Source of the DNA: an uncultured Nitrososphaerales archaeon
Lineage (GTDB): Archaea; Thermoproteota; Nitrososphaeria; Nitrososphaerales; Nitrosocaldaceae
Length of the DNA stretch: 64,000 nt
Reading direction: 5' to 3'
NCBI GenBank assembly: GCA_938030895.1
Contig: CALHIV010000011.1
Coordinates: 1-64,000 of the forward strand
Shown: in pieces, positions 17,313 to 26,907 of the stretch
How the letters are laid out: every line of letters begins with the position of its first letter
How positions within the stretch are numbered: the stretch's first letter is position 1
Position numbers and translations under genes: made by a program
The notes under the pieces: model-generated
What the model was told of the DNA's origin: nothing
Databases searched by the model: none
Seen by the model: only the letters and a program-made list of their open reading frames with translations

Positions 17313-17961
17313 CAGTAGTAGTGACATAATACATAATACATAATTGTAAAGGAAGAGAGAAGGATAAAGAGTAGAGTAGAGTAGATAGGACTCATTAAGA
17401 TAGGACCTTAAGATATAGGACCTGAACCCTTCCCAAAGCTTACAGCCTATATACGTGGAGACCCTAGCATCATTCAATGCGCTCAATTGTACTCTGTAAG
17501 ATGTTATCATCTTTAGCAGGCATCTCGATAAACAATTCTCTACAGTTACCGAGAGATGCTCGTAAATTATGTCGTTAACGTAGTTTGGTTCTATGATTAT
17601 AGTGCCTTTCGCTCCTTTATCTGTAGTTATACATACACATATACATATACATCACATATTGATAGTTATTGATAGTCTTTCTCACCTTTCTTGATATCTA
17701 TAGTATGGGAATCAACTCTATTAACTCAATGGGAGCCATAGGGATATTCTTGGTCTTGGTCTCTTGCATTACTATACCAATGGTTATTGTAGAGCTAGAA
17801 CAGCTTATTATCGCTAATCTGTTAGCATTAGTCAGCATAACATAATATTAATCCCACCTTCCTTTTATATCTCCATTCTAGATGAGATTCAACAGATCAT
17901 ATCATCTTACAATCCTTAACATGGGGATAAGGTTAAAAATAGTATCGATCTAGCAGTGCGT
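17313..17961. other. Intergenic region, about 650 bases
   Basis: No credible frame on either strand. A TTAAAAATAG box at 17933-17942 lies about 27 bases before the next ATG. Possible small RNAs could not be recognised by eye. Confidence 0.5.
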
Positions 17962-19014
17962 ATGGAGTACAGATACGGGTTGATGACTCTGCAGTGGGAT
18001 GATAAGGATAAGAGTCTAGTGCTCATAGATCAGAGGAGGCTCCCAAACAGATTAGAGTATATAAGGTGTAAGAGCCACGAAGAGGTTGCAGAGTGCATAA
18101 AGAGTATGGCTGTGCGAGGAGCCCCAGCGATAGGGGTTGCTGCTGCATTTGGTTTAGCACTAGCAGCGATGAAGAGCAAGGCAAAGGATAAGGATTCGTT
18201 CATGCATGAGATGGATGCTGCATTCAGACTGCTTAGATCTACAAGGCCTACTGCTATAAACCTATTCTGGGCACTGGAGAGGGTTATGAGCAAGGGTAGG
18301 AGCGCAGAATCTGTAGATAGGGCTAGAGAGGCTATGCTCTCTGAGGCTATAGCAATGCTCAAGGAGGATCTAGAGGTGAATAGAAGGCTTGGAGAGTATG
18401 GCTCCTCACTACTCAATGATGGGGATAGAGTGCTAACACACTGCAATGCTGGTGCACTTGCAACGGTAGGCTATGGTACGGCTCTAGGTGTGATAAGGGC
18501 TGCCAAAGAGAAGGGTAAGAGGGTAAGCGTTATAGCAACAGAGACGAGGCCAGTTATGCAGGGTGCAAGGCTTACTGCATTCGAGCTCAAGCATGATGGT
18601 ATAGATGTCAGTATAGCGCCAGACACCTCCATAGCACTGCTTATGGCTAGAGGGATGATAGACAAGGTTATAGTTGGGGCTGATAGGGTACTAAGGGATG
18701 GGCATGTATTCAATAAGATAGGTACATATCAGATTGCTATCCTTGCTAGGGAGCATCACATCCCATTCTACGTTGCTGCCCCCCTCTCTAGTTTCGATCT
18801 GAAGAGCAAAGTTGAGGATGTTGTGATAGAGGAGAGAGCCTCTGATGAGGTGGTAAAGATAGCAGGGAAGAGAGTAGCACCAAAGGGCATAAGGGTATTC
18901 AACCCAGCATTCGATCTAACCCCTCCAGCCCTAATAACTGCGATAGTAACGGAGAAGGGTGTGCTTGAACCACCATACGAGCAGTCAATAGCAAGGGTAT
19001 TCGACTCATATTAA
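17962..19014 (+). CDS. MtnA-like sugar-1-phosphate isomerase (eIF2B-alpha family)
   Basis: A 350-residue aldose-ketose isomerase homologous to S-methyl-5-thioribose-1-phosphate isomerase. Typical blocks are SMAVRGAPAIGVAAAFGLAL near residue 52, LTHCNAGALATVGYGTALG near 158, ATETRPVMQGARLTAFEL near 193 and VIVGADRVLRDGHVFNKIGT near 237. The Cys in THCNAG and the Asp in GADRV are the usual catalytic pair. It could act in methionine salvage or on a related sugar phosphate. The ATG at 17962 lies where a leaderless transcript from the TTAAAAATAG box would begin. Confidence 0.87.
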   Translation: MEYRYGLMTLQWDDKDKSLVLIDQRRLPNRLEYIRCKSHEEVAECIKSMAVRGAPAIGVAAAFGLALAAMKSKAKDKDSFMHEMDAAFRLLRSTRPTAINLFWALERVMSKGRSAESVDRAREAMLSEAIAMLKEDLEVNRRLGEYGSSLLNDGDRVLTHCNAGALATVGYGTALGVIRAAKEKGKRVSVIATETRPVMQGARLTAFELKHDGIDVSIAPDTSIALLMARGMIDKVIVGADRVLRDGHVFNKIGTYQIAILAREHHIPFYVAAPLSSFDLKSKVEDVVIEERASDEVVKIAGKRVAPKGIRVFNPAFDLTPPALITAIVTEKGVLEPPYEQSIARVFDSY

Positions 19015-19045
19015 TATCAACATATACATGGCTCATGGGAGCATA

Positions 19046-19363
19046 CTAGAGGAACTCTACAAGCATCTCAACAGGTAACTCCTTTGCTATTGCATTTGTT
19101 ATATCCTCATCATACAACTCGATCATATCATTCCTACTAGCCTGTACATTGTATGTTGCGGTTATCTTCCTACCAGAGTCTGTGTAGAGATGTATTAAAA
19201 CCTCTCTAGAATCAGGGTAGAGCATCTCTTCTGGAAGCAGTAGCGCCTTCCTCCCATACTGTATGTTTATAGCATAAACCTTCTTCCTATACATAGCCTT
19301 ACCGTATATGTAACTCTGCCCCCATGTTAGATCTAAGAAGAATAGTATCCTTGCCTTGCTCAT
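19046..19363 (-). CDS. Conserved hypothetical protein, 105 aa
   Basis: A small soluble protein, probably of beta-rich fold (RKKVYAINIQYGRKALLLPEE, EVLIHLYTDSGRKITATYNV). Its ATG overlaps the stop of the upstream gene by four bases, so it is translated together with the DUF4443-like regulator. No motif recognised. Confidence 0.65.
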   Translation of the reverse strand: MSKARILFFLDLTWGQSYIYGKAMYRKKVYAINIQYGRKALLLPEEMLYPDSREVLIHLYTDSGRKITATYNVQASRNDMIELYDEDITNAIAKELPVEMLVEFL

Positions 19364-20049
19364 ATAGGTCGATGATGCCTATGATTGTTGTAATCATAAT
19401 TTGTATGTAGTATATTAAGCAGCGTTGTAAGCGCAGCATACTTTGCTGCAAGTTCCGCTACCTTCATACTCGATGCACTCCCTATTATTATAACATCGCC
19501 CTCTTCTGGCATGAGGTTCTGGAGCGCATCCATCACACCTTGCTCTATTACATATACACTATTACTGCTTCCAGGCATCATCAACCTAGAGTCCTTGTAT
19601 ACTAGGGTTGTGGCACCAACAGCACCAACCTTGATAGCAGCATCCCTCTGCTCTAATCCAGACCTTATCGCATCTGCTATACCCCTGACCCTCACAGCGT
19701 AGTTGGACTCCCCTACTGCTATGGAGCACTTTGGTATTCTAGCCTCTGCAACCATAATTCTTGATATGCTATCATATAGCTCCTTACCCTTCTTACTCAA
19801 CACTGTACCCCTTCTGCTACTCTCTAGCAGAGTATACATCTTCATATGCTTTATCAGGGTCTTAGTAGATCCTTCACCAAGCATGAGCTCTCTCATCAGT
19901 AGTGCTCTGCTGACTCTCCCTAGTCTACCCATCAACTGTAATGCAATTATGATATGTGCTATATTGAATGAGAGCATCCTACTGGGAGCATATCTACTGC
20001 CTACCTTGATGAGTAGAGAGAGCGTATCTTCACGCTCATCCTTATGCAT
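19360..20049 (-). CDS. HTH protein with DUF4443-like domain
   Basis: A 229-residue protein. Residues about 15-90 form a winged helix (ALQLMGRLGRVSRALLMREL, GSTKTLIKHMKMYTLLESSR) and the rest matches the DUF4443-type domain found with such helices in archaea (YAVRVRGIADAIRSGLEQRD, IKVGAVGATTLVYKD). GDVIIIGSASSMKVAELAA may be a ligand pocket. It forms a two-gene unit with the next small gene through a 4-base overlap. Regulation of that unit or sensing of a metabolite is inference. The His/Asn-rich tail (NYDYNNHRHHRPI) is odd. Confidence 0.7.
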   Translation of the reverse strand: MHKDEREDTLSLLIKVGSRYAPSRMLSFNIAHIIIALQLMGRLGRVSRALLMRELMLGEGSTKTLIKHMKMYTLLESSRRGTVLSKKGKELYDSISRIMVAEARIPKCSIAVGESNYAVRVRGIADAIRSGLEQRDAAIKVGAVGATTLVYKDSRLMMPGSSNSVYVIEQGVMDALQNLMPEEGDVIIIGSASSMKVAELAAKYAALTTLLNILHTNYDYNNHRHHRPI

Positions 20050-20196
20050 ACCTACCTATATTCATGCTAAGATATAACAACTACTATTACTACTACCATT
20101 AGTTATTACCATTAGTTATTACCATCGCTGCTACATCCATAGAACGTACTACGCGACCATAGTTTATTATTTGGATGAGTATGGGAAGGATAAAGA

Positions 20197-20538
20197 TCAT
20201 GCCTTCTGTAGTGTAACTATAAGGGTATCACCAACCTTAGGACTCCCTATCCTCTCATATACATGTCTAGTTATCGTTATGCTCATCTGTATTGGAGAGT
20301 AGGTTACATGCTGAACCTGCTGGAATGGTATTATTGCAGGGATTATCTTCTTCATAACCTCCTTCGTATCATCATCCAACTCCTTTATACTGTCTATCCT
20401 CTGCTTTAGCATCTCAGCCTGATCTACCGGCTCCGTTCTTATCTCCTGCTGTAGTAGGAGGGTTAGGAGACTACCATTATCAGTCAACGATCTGATTACG
20501 AACTCTAGACCCTCTTGCATAAGCAGTGATAGCACCAT
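20197..20538 (-). CDS. Conserved hypothetical protein, 113 aa
   Basis: A predicted soluble protein with an amphipathic N-terminal half (VIRSLTDNGSLLTLLLQQEI), a charged helix (MLKQRIDSIKELDDDTKEVM) and a beta-rich end (IQMSITITRHVYERIGSPKV). It precedes another small unknown on the same strand. No family recognised. An ATG seven codons in (MQEGLEFV) is an alternative start. Confidence 0.6.
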   Translation of the reverse strand: MVLSLLMQEGLEFVIRSLTDNGSLLTLLLQQEIRTEPVDQAEMLKQRIDSIKELDDDTKEVMKKIIPAIIPFQQVQHVTYSPIQMSITITRHVYERIGSPKVGDTLIVTLQKA

Positions 20539-20614
20539 CCCATTTAACTATCTTTCTTACCCTTCTTCCTATCTATTACATTATAATTCAACTGCATACT
20601 GCATACTCATGGCA

Positions 20615-20998
20615 TCATCGTACCAATTCAAAATCCTCTAGTCTAGCAAATACCTCAACATCACCAACCCTTATAAGGTAAGCATAGGGTCTATCTGGTT
20701 CTATATCAACTATTACCCCCTTGGAGCCAGCACTCACATCTGGCATATCATGCTTGAAGATAACGGTATCCCCAACCTTTGGAACTACCTTCTCTTCATA
20801 TCCAGCCCTCTTCAGTAGAGTAGCAAGTTGTTCAGCAACGAATCTGGTAACCTCATCCATAGAGAGATCACCATACTTGTAATCCTTTAGCCATACAGCT
20901 ATCTTTCCAGCCTCACGCTTCGATGGCTGTATTATTATAACTACGCCATCAGGTTCATCAGTAACTTCGATGCTTACTATCACTGGTTTACATGACAT
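20615..20998 (-). CDS. Hypothetical protein with SH3/KOW-like C-terminus, 127 aa
   Basis: The N-terminal half is mixed alpha/beta (VIVSIEVTDEPDGVVIIIQP, DEVTRFVAEQLATLLKRAGY). The C-terminal 55 residues (PKVGDTVIFKHDMPDVSAGS, then KGVIVDIEPDRPYAYLIRVG) look like a small beta barrel of the SH3/KOW type that often binds RNA or protein. It lies 76 bases upstream of the 113-aa gene on the same strand. Role unknown. Confidence 0.6.
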   Translation of the reverse strand: MSCKPVIVSIEVTDEPDGVVIIIQPSKREAGKIAVWLKDYKYGDLSMDEVTRFVAEQLATLLKRAGYEEKVVPKVGDTVIFKHDMPDVSAGSKGVIVDIEPDRPYAYLIRVGDVEVFARLEDFELVR

Positions 20999-21526
20999 AG
21001 ATATTAGGTAGATGTTCTGGGATAAAAATCTTAGAGTTGGTAGTCTGAACTAACTTGCAATGTTTAGCAGTGCGCATCATCTTACAACCATTATGTATCT
21101 ACGTTGAGGGGGATACAAGGATCTTATACAGACCAATGATGCCTAACATACTATACATACTATACAATTTGTAAACCTTATCTACTTTACACTAGCCTGA
21201 TTAGAGCAGATTAGGATACGACCATCATCACTATTATTATACTGCTAGCATTAATATCACCATATACAGTTGGTGTGTCTAAACCTATCTATCCCTTCCA
21301 CCTAAGGTATGTTAACATTGCAGATATACACTTGCCTAATAGATGATTAGATGCATATGGCTCATCTACTATAACCTTACTATAACCGATATGTTGGTAT
21401 GCTCATTATGTACAGTTGGTATGTATGTTTATAATGAGGGAATACGATGTGAACTAGAGTGATTACTTGCCTACCCACCTACCCGTTCATTCATCCATTT
21501 ATTCACTCATTCACCTACTCGCTCAC
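20999..21526. other. Intergenic region, about 530 bases
   Basis: No supported reading frame or RNA. Contains a CCTACTCGCTCACTTACTC-type simple pyrimidine-rich segment at about 21470-21530 beside the end of the glyoxalase-family gene. Confidence 0.5.
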
Positions 21527-21949
21527 TTACTCAGTACCTATAGCACCTAGAAGGTCGAACTCCTCCTGAACAGTACCCTTTATCTGTGCCAAAGATATCA
21601 TATGACCGTCTGGATCAAGTATGATTGCATGCCTCCCAAATGCCTCATTCCGTGGCTCCTTCAGGAACCGCACACCCTTCTTCTTGAGCAACTCACACAA
21701 CTCATCTATATTCTGAATAGTGAAGCCTATGAGTATGCCAGATCTAGTAGGGGCAGTAGTAGTAGCCTCGCCTTTAACCTGTTCAGCCTCACTATAACTC
21801 TTGATGACTATCTTTGTGCCAGAGGAGAAGAACTCTGCAGTATCCTTTGTAGCATTCTGTAGTGGTAGACCAAGATCATCTCTGTAGAACTCTACTGCAC
21901 GTTTAATATCGCTGGTGAAGAGTATCACAGCGTTAAGCCTTCTGAACAT
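21527..21949 (-). CDS. Glyoxalase/bleomycin-resistance (VOC) family protein
   Basis: A 140-residue metal-dependent VOC fold with paired beta-alpha-beta-beta-beta modules: FTSDIKRAVEFYRDDLGLPL at the start and DELCELLKKKGVRFLKEP, then RHAIILDPDGHMISLAQIKG at the end. The final Glu/His metal position is unclear because the usual N-L-E ending is replaced by MISLAQ. The reaction cannot be assigned from sequence. Lone gene. Confidence 0.8.
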   Translation of the reverse strand: MFRRLNAVILFTSDIKRAVEFYRDDLGLPLQNATKDTAEFFSSGTKIVIKSYSEAEQVKGEATTTAPTRSGILIGFTIQNIDELCELLKKKGVRFLKEPRNEAFGRHAIILDPDGHMISLAQIKGTVQEEFDLLGAIGTE

Positions 21950-22101
21950 GCGCTATCTTCAAATAAGTGGATTAAAAAGATTTCTCAAAGTGTCTTGGCA
22001 TAATGCTTATGAAAGAGGCCAGGCGATATAACCAAAGAGTAGGATTATGATATTAATGGGTTGGAAAATCTTATATCATTATATCCCTAATATACTATAG
22101 G

Positions 22102-22446
22102 ATGAAGAGGGTAGAGGCGATCATACCAACGGAGAGGCTTACAGCAGTCAATGAGGCACTGAAGAAGGTAGGAGTTGGAGGTATAACAGTCATAGACAGC
22201 AAGGGTAGAGGAGCAGGGAAGAGGGAAGCCATAGCAGGTGCAAGGGGCACAATGTACTATATCCCAGAGTTCCATGCAAGGACTACACTGATAACAGTTG
22301 TAGATGACTCAAAGTTGGATGATGTCATCAATGCTATACTTGGTGCTGCAAGCACAGGCTCCCCTGGAGATGGCAAGATATTCATAACAAATGTGGAAGA
22401 AGTAGTTGATATAGGGAGTAAGAAGAGAGGGCAGGGGGCTCTATAA
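22102..22446 (+). CDS. Nitrogen regulatory PII protein with intact B-loop
   Basis: A 114-residue PII signal protein. It starts MKRVEAIIPTERLTAVNEAL, has a T-loop region around GAGKREAIAGARGTMYYIPE, and keeps the canonical ATP-binding B-loop TGSPGDGKIFITNVEEVVDI. It should bind ATP/ADP and probably 2-oxoglutarate. It is not next to amt, unlike the other two PII genes in this window, and may regulate another target. Typical length. Confidence 0.92.
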   Translation: MKRVEAIIPTERLTAVNEALKKVGVGGITVIDSKGRGAGKREAIAGARGTMYYIPEFHARTTLITVVDDSKLDDVINAILGAASTGSPGDGKIFITNVEEVVDIGSKKRGQGAL

Positions 22447-22494
22447 GAGATTCTCTCCTCTCCTCCTCCTATTTATTTAAGGGGCTGATTATTA

Positions 22495-24024
22495 TTATGA
22501 TGATGGTGGTGTACTGATCCTCTTGTTACTGAAGAACCTCTTCGTCTCCCCGAGCATGAGCACCTCTGGTTGCATAGTCATCATCACCAAAGGGAGGTTG
22601 TTAACTACACTCCCTATAACCATACAGTGCTTTGCTGGCAGGGTTCTAACTATTGACTTTACAGACTCTGCATCTATCATCGATGCCCTTGCTATCTTCT
22701 CCAAGTCATTCTCGTTGGTGAAGTTGAAGAGGAAGATGTTATCCAACTGCCTGTATATACTATCGCTGATAGCATCTGGCTGGTTGGTTATGAACGTTGT
22801 GAATACTCCAAAGTGTCTCATCCTAGTCACTATATCCTCCCAGTAGGTATCTCTAAGGTATAGATGCGCCTCCTCAGCGAAGAGGAATATTGGGGGTATC
22901 TTGCCTTGCTCAAGTAGTTCAACGAGTTTGCTCAGTAGAAGTTCTACAGTCATCCTTCTAACCACTGGAGTAGTCTTGCCCATTCCTATTATCGCTATAG
23001 CACCATTAGACCTCTCCCTTATGATATCCTCTACCTTTACACCATTACTATCTGTAAAGAGCCCCGATGTGAGCATCGTATGTAGTCTAGATGCTAGAGC
23101 ATCCTTCACAAGCTCATTACTTCTCCAGCCTGCTACGGACTCTATGAGGTTTGATATGCTGAGCCTATTCCTTGATACTAGAGTATCCCAGATCCTGAAG
23201 AACTCCCTGAGCGATGCTGCTGGTATCTCTAGAGCATACTTGAGCATGCTGGCTATGGGACCCTTACCAAGGTAGTCTAGTGTGAACCTCAGGCCTCTTC
23301 CAGGCTCAAGGAATAGCACCTTATCCCCTATGCTACTCTTACCCCCATCATGCCTCCATGCCAAGCCAAGATACTCATTGTTGAGATCAAGTACGAATAT
23401 GTATGCACCATACTCTGCTAGGCTCTTGATTATGCTCTTTGCAAGATGCGATTTGCCTGAACCCTTCTTACCGGTTATGAGGTTCAACTTACCATCCAGA
23501 TCCTCAGCATATATGGTTATAGTCTCACCATCTTTGCTGTATCCTATCTCTATTGGGCGCATCTTAGGAGTATCTATTGTAACCATCCCTTCACCTCTCC
23601 CTCTCCCTATTCCACTCGCTCTTCCACCACTCTGTATAAGCGAGTTCAACTCGAGCATATCTACCCTCCTTATCCTTGAACTAACCCTAGATGGTAGCCA
23701 TGATGCTGTATAGCTTAACCTATCATCCTCTACACTCGCCCTTATCTTGCATCTTAAGAGTCTCGCATCCCTTACTATCCTTGCTATATCCCCTATCTCC
23801 AACGGATCGTATGGGTTACATCTGCTTGCTGCATTAACTACCTCATCCCTTATCATATCCTCAAGGAGCGACTGTGTATTATGGTACTCCTCATCATATA
23901 CCTGAACTAGTAGCCCTCTCTTACCATCGAGATCCTCTATGAGGAGGTAATCACCCTTGCCTATCTCTTCACTATGTAATGCAAGTAGTATTATCTCATC
24001 ACGCTCTTTGCTTATTATCCTCAT
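22495..24024 (-). CDS. herA: HerA-family ATPase (housekeeping copy)
   Basis: HerA is a hexameric DNA translocase that works with NurA and Mre11-Rad50 in end resection. The 509-residue protein has Walker A GKKGSGKSHLAK near residue 185, Walker B IFLFAEEAHLYL near 385 and the late segment TFITNQPDAISDSIYRQLDN. An N-terminal beta-rich barrel is plausible. GGRASGIGRGRGEGM is a Gly/Arg-rich linker before the ATPase. I start at 24024 (MRIISKERDE), 24 bases after the nurA stop. It is the second gene of a nurA-herA operon. Confidence 0.85.
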   Translation of the reverse strand: MRIISKERDEIILLALHSEEIGKGDYLLIEDLDGKRGLLVQVYDEEYHNTQSLLEDMIRDEVVNAASRCNPYDPLEIGDIARIVRDARLLRCKIRASVEDDRLSYTASWLPSRVSSRIRRVDMLELNSLIQSGGRASGIGRGRGEGMVTIDTPKMRPIEIGYSKDGETITIYAEDLDGKLNLITGKKGSGKSHLAKSIIKSLAEYGAYIFVLDLNNEYLGLAWRHDGGKSSIGDKVLFLEPGRGLRFTLDYLGKGPIASMLKYALEIPAASLREFFRIWDTLVSRNRLSISNLIESVAGWRSNELVKDALASRLHTMLTSGLFTDSNGVKVEDIIRERSNGAIAIIGMGKTTPVVRRMTVELLLSKLVELLEQGKIPPIFLFAEEAHLYLRDTYWEDIVTRMRHFGVFTTFITNQPDAISDSIYRQLDNIFLFNFTNENDLEKIARASMIDAESVKSIVRTLPAKHCMVIGSVVNNLPLVMMTMQPEVLMLGETKRFFSNKRISTPPSS

Positions 24025-24048
24025 CAAGCACCACCATAATATCATCTG

Positions 24049-25092
24049 TTATATCCTGCCCAAGAGTACCCTTCTAACATCATCTCCATCGACCTCCTTT
24101 ATCTTCAGCCTGCTCTTCATGAAGCCCTTTATGCAAAGCGCATCTGTATGCGTAAATACAGATGTATGGTGTGCAATCCTCAGAGACTCTGGATAACCAC
24201 TATGAAATGCATCATTTGCAATCAATATGCCCAGAGACCTTTGTGGATCATCGACCACATCCGCTCTGAGTACCAATCCATTGGGCGTGAGCTTTGCTAG
24301 GAGTGAACTTATCTTACCAATTCTAGCACTAACACTATACTCATCATCTCCATCACCACATAAGCGATGATCCTTATCGCTTCTCTTCTTACCATCATCC
24401 ATCCTCTCTACTACTGCTGTAACATCTGTATAACATGGGTACCCTTCTCTACTGAGGAGTGGCATAATATACTCAAGGTATCTGAGTCTAGTACTCTTGC
24501 TCAACCCTATGAGTATGTTGTTGTTAACTCTGCATACCTCCTCTATCTTATTGATGGTGTATAGGCGTTCATATATAGAGTGCCTTAAGGATCCATCTAC
24601 AAGTAGTATTATTCCTCTAAATGAGCCTGCTAATTCATATTGGATCAAGCGTTCAAGCCTCACCCTTATCATCCTCTTTATACCATCAATATCCATACTA
24701 GATACTCCATCGCTACTCCCATCCTGAATGTAGAATAGCAGGGGTCCTATCAGGGCATGTGTTATAGGCTTACCATCGTATGATAATGCTATACTACACT
24801 TTGCAGAGTATATAGAACCATCCATCGTCTCCCCTACCAGTATACAGCTAGAGTCTACTGCAACCACATATGTTGTTGCATCTACAGGTTCCAATCTATA
24901 CACTGGGATATCTCTAGCAAGGGTTACATCCCATCCCCCTACAGGCTTTAATACTCTATCGTTGGTGAATAGAACCTGTTTGCCACTCAACATATCCAGC
25001 CTAGATGGTATGAGATCGTCCAGACTCTTACCTATCATATCGACCACGCCTCCAAGATCGGATACAACAGGAAGGTTTAATTGTGTCTTCAT
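24049..25092 (-). CDS. nurA: NurA nuclease (housekeeping copy)
   Basis: NurA is the 5'-3' nuclease partner of HerA. This 347-residue protein has the NurA core: YVVAVDSSCILVGETMDGSI (first catalytic Asp) near residue 80, GIILLVDGSLRHSIYERLYT near 160, and the late SLRIAHHTSVFTHTDALCIK. LIGLSKSTRLRYL matches the middle motif. Normal length for NurA, unlike the second copy at 37505. The ATG at 25092 follows a TATA-like ACATTTATAGG that lies in a shared divergent promoter. Confidence 0.8.
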   Translation of the reverse strand: MKTQLNLPVVSDLGGVVDMIGKSLDDLIPSRLDMLSGKQVLFTNDRVLKPVGGWDVTLARDIPVYRLEPVDATTYVVAVDSSCILVGETMDGSIYSAKCSIALSYDGKPITHALIGPLLFYIQDGSSDGVSSMDIDGIKRMIRVRLERLIQYELAGSFRGIILLVDGSLRHSIYERLYTINKIEEVCRVNNNILIGLSKSTRLRYLEYIMPLLSREGYPCYTDVTAVVERMDDGKKRSDKDHRLCGDGDDEYSVSARIGKISSLLAKLTPNGLVLRADVVDDPQRSLGILIANDAFHSGYPESLRIAHHTSVFTHTDALCIKGFMKSRLKIKEVDGDDVRRVLLGRI

Positions 25093-25117
25093 CTTGTTCA
25101 ACAATATAGGATATGGG

Positions 25118-25130
25118 GCCTATAAATGTT
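25118..25130. promoter_or_regulatory. Bidirectional TATA-like element between nurA and a winged-helix gene
   Basis: The plus strand reads CCTATAAATGT and the minus strand ACATTTATAGG. Starts lie about 30 bases away on the minus side (nurA, 25092) and about 50 on the plus side (25179), so one AT-rich core could serve both. Confidence 0.4.
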
Positions 25131-25178
25131 GCGCAAGATGTTCAACATGAACAATATGAGGGTGCTAGTGAACCTAGC

Positions 25179-25640
25179 ATGGTTAAGGTAAGGCTCAAGA
25201 GAGGTACATGGGAGGTAGAGATAACATGCAGGGAGGACAGGGTTAGACAGGTGGTAGAGAGCGTACTTGCTGGTATGGGTACCACTGGGATCAATCCAGA
25301 TGGTCTAGGTGTATCTAGTTCAGGCTCAGATATAAGCATGGGTGAGAGAAAGTCTGCAGATGGGAGAGATGTGGTTATGGATAGGGAGAGTAAGATTATC
25401 ACTATGGCTGGCAAGGGTTTAACATGTAAAGGCCTGATAGAGAAGTTATGGCAGGAGGGTTGGTTTACAGTTGAACGTAACCTTGGGGAGGTGCACGAGG
25501 GACTTGCAAGGCTGGGATACAACTATGATAGAACCGCTGTATCACATGCTTTAACAGATCTGGTAAGGGAGGGTGTACTGAGTAGGATAGGGAGTGCTAG
25601 AACCTATAGATATGTACAGAAGAGACCTCCTCATGCTTGA
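25179..25640 (+). CDS. Winged-helix protein of a three-member family (member 1)
   Basis: A 153-residue protein. A beta-rich N-terminus (MVKVRLKRGTWEVEITCRED) is followed by a helix, a low-complexity middle (GVSSSGSDISMGERKS) and a C-terminal winged helix (KGLIEKLWQEGWFTVERNLG, TAVSHALTDLVREGVLSRIG). The same layout occurs at 26353-26853 and, less closely, 25748-26275. I start at MVKVRLKRG (25179) because a TATA-like element lies in the longer upstream frame (to 25113). DNA binding is likely; targets unknown. Confidence 0.65.
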   Translation: MVKVRLKRGTWEVEITCREDRVRQVVESVLAGMGTTGINPDGLGVSSSGSDISMGERKSADGRDVVMDRESKIITMAGKGLTCKGLIEKLWQEGWFTVERNLGEVHEGLARLGYNYDRTAVSHALTDLVREGVLSRIGSARTYRYVQKRPPHA

Positions 25641-25747
25641 TTAGTGTAGTATAGTGTAAGTATAGTGTAGTAGTGCAAGTATAATGTAGTATAAGTAATT
25701 ATATATGATGTAATGGAAGTAATGCTACATGGTTGTTAGTTAGTTAG

Positions 25748-26275
25748 TTATCTCTTACTTGCTAGTGTATTGCTCAGCCAGTGTATCCCTTGAGTCGTTA
25801 CCCTGTACCTCGTCCCTTTCGTCCCTTCTTCACCTGCCTCTTTCTCAACATACCCAGCCTTCACGAGCTCGCTTAACCTAGAACTGACTGACTTGGGCTT
25901 AAGCCCTGTTATAGCCTGTATCTCTTGTAGGGTCATGCTTGGAGTACTGAACCTCTTCAGATCAAACATCATCTTATATGCTACCAGTTGGAGTGCTATA
26001 ATCTCCTTATCACTCAACCTCTTACCAGTATCATTTATAACTCTAGGACCTTCAGGTGTTAACCTTATGTATTGAGCGAACATATCCATGAGTTGGGGCA
26101 GTGAGTAGTTCAGAGAGATCCTACTTGCAAGGTCTAGGTTAGGTATCTCTCGCTCGAGGAACCTATGGAGTGAATCAAGTACAGCCTCTGGAGTACCTCT
26201 GAACTCAACACTTGTATCCTTTATGGTAACCACTACTGTAACCTCCAGCCTCTCCCTCTCTTCAGTGCTCTCCAT
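25748..26275 (-). CDS. MarR-like winged-helix protein, family member 2
   Basis: A 175-residue protein with an N-terminal strand-helix unit (LEVTVVVTIKDTSVEFRGTP, AVLDSLHRFLEREIPNLDLA) and a C-terminal winged helix (MTLQEIQAITGLKPKSVSSR, then LSELVKAGYVEKEAGEEG). It is probably a regulator or a conserved thaumarchaeal DNA-binding protein. Its N-terminal unit resembles those of the flanking genes at 25179 and 26353, suggesting local duplication. Confidence 0.65.
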   Translation of the reverse strand: MESTEERERLEVTVVVTIKDTSVEFRGTPEAVLDSLHRFLEREIPNLDLASRISLNYSLPQLMDMFAQYIRLTPEGPRVINDTGKRLSDKEIIALQLVAYKMMFDLKRFSTPSMTLQEIQAITGLKPKSVSSRLSELVKAGYVEKEAGEEGTKGTRYRVTTQGIHWLSNTLASKR

Positions 26276-26352
26276 CTAGATCACCCTTACATGCAAATAT
26301 ACATGCACATATGCATACAATGAATCATCTCCTCCATTCTCACATAAATAGC

Positions 26353-26853
26353 CTAACTGCCCGTATTAACATTCCCATCAACACTAGCAAGTAATTCAGT
26401 AGAGGCTGTATAAACGAACTCGTTATCGTAGCCCTTGAATCTCCTAAGCCTTCCATTCTGTGCTAACCTAAGGAGAGTAACTGCTACAGACTGCTTTGGA
26501 TAGGATAAACCATAATGCTCCAGTACATTCTTAACATCTGCAAGCCTCCTAGTCTGCCTCCCCCACTCAGTCTTGAACATCTTAACTATTATATCGCTTA
26601 GAGAGTCATCCTTCTCAACCCTTATCTCTGGTATGATCTGTGTACTCTGCTGTGCTGAGCGCATGGTATCTGGATTATTGACAGGATTAAGATTGCCATG
26701 ATCTTGGTTACCCTGCATGCTATACTCCTCATGGCTGTGAATCTTGCTGAGTATTGATGGTATGGCATCTATAACTTGTGGTAATGAGTCTATGGACGAT
26801 TCTATCTCCACCTCATTCATGCCTGTCTTTACCCTGATCTTGACTAAGGACAC
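26353..26853 (-). CDS. Winged-helix protein, family member 3
   Basis: A 166-residue protein laid out like the one at 25179: N-terminal MSLVKIRVKTGMNEVEIESS, a low-complexity Gln/Asn-rich middle (QGNQDHGNLNPVNNPD) and a C-terminal winged helix (TRRLADVKNVLEHYGLSYPK, SVAVTLLRLAQNGRLRRFKG). Natural role unknown. The two related genes lie within 1.7 kb. Confidence 0.65.
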   Translation of the reverse strand: MSLVKIRVKTGMNEVEIESSIDSLPQVIDAIPSILSKIHSHEEYSMQGNQDHGNLNPVNNPDTMRSAQQSTQIIPEIRVEKDDSLSDIIVKMFKTEWGRQTRRLADVKNVLEHYGLSYPKQSVAVTLLRLAQNGRLRRFKGYDNEFVYTASTELLASVDGNVNTGS

Positions 26854-26907
26854 ATATCAAACACTCTAAAGCGGTATAAAACCTTTTTTTATTGGTTAGA
26901 GATGCTC

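Noticed and set aside
17400-17600. Possible C/D-box small RNA
   Set aside because: Some box-like bases are present but I could not find paired C and D boxes with guide spacing.
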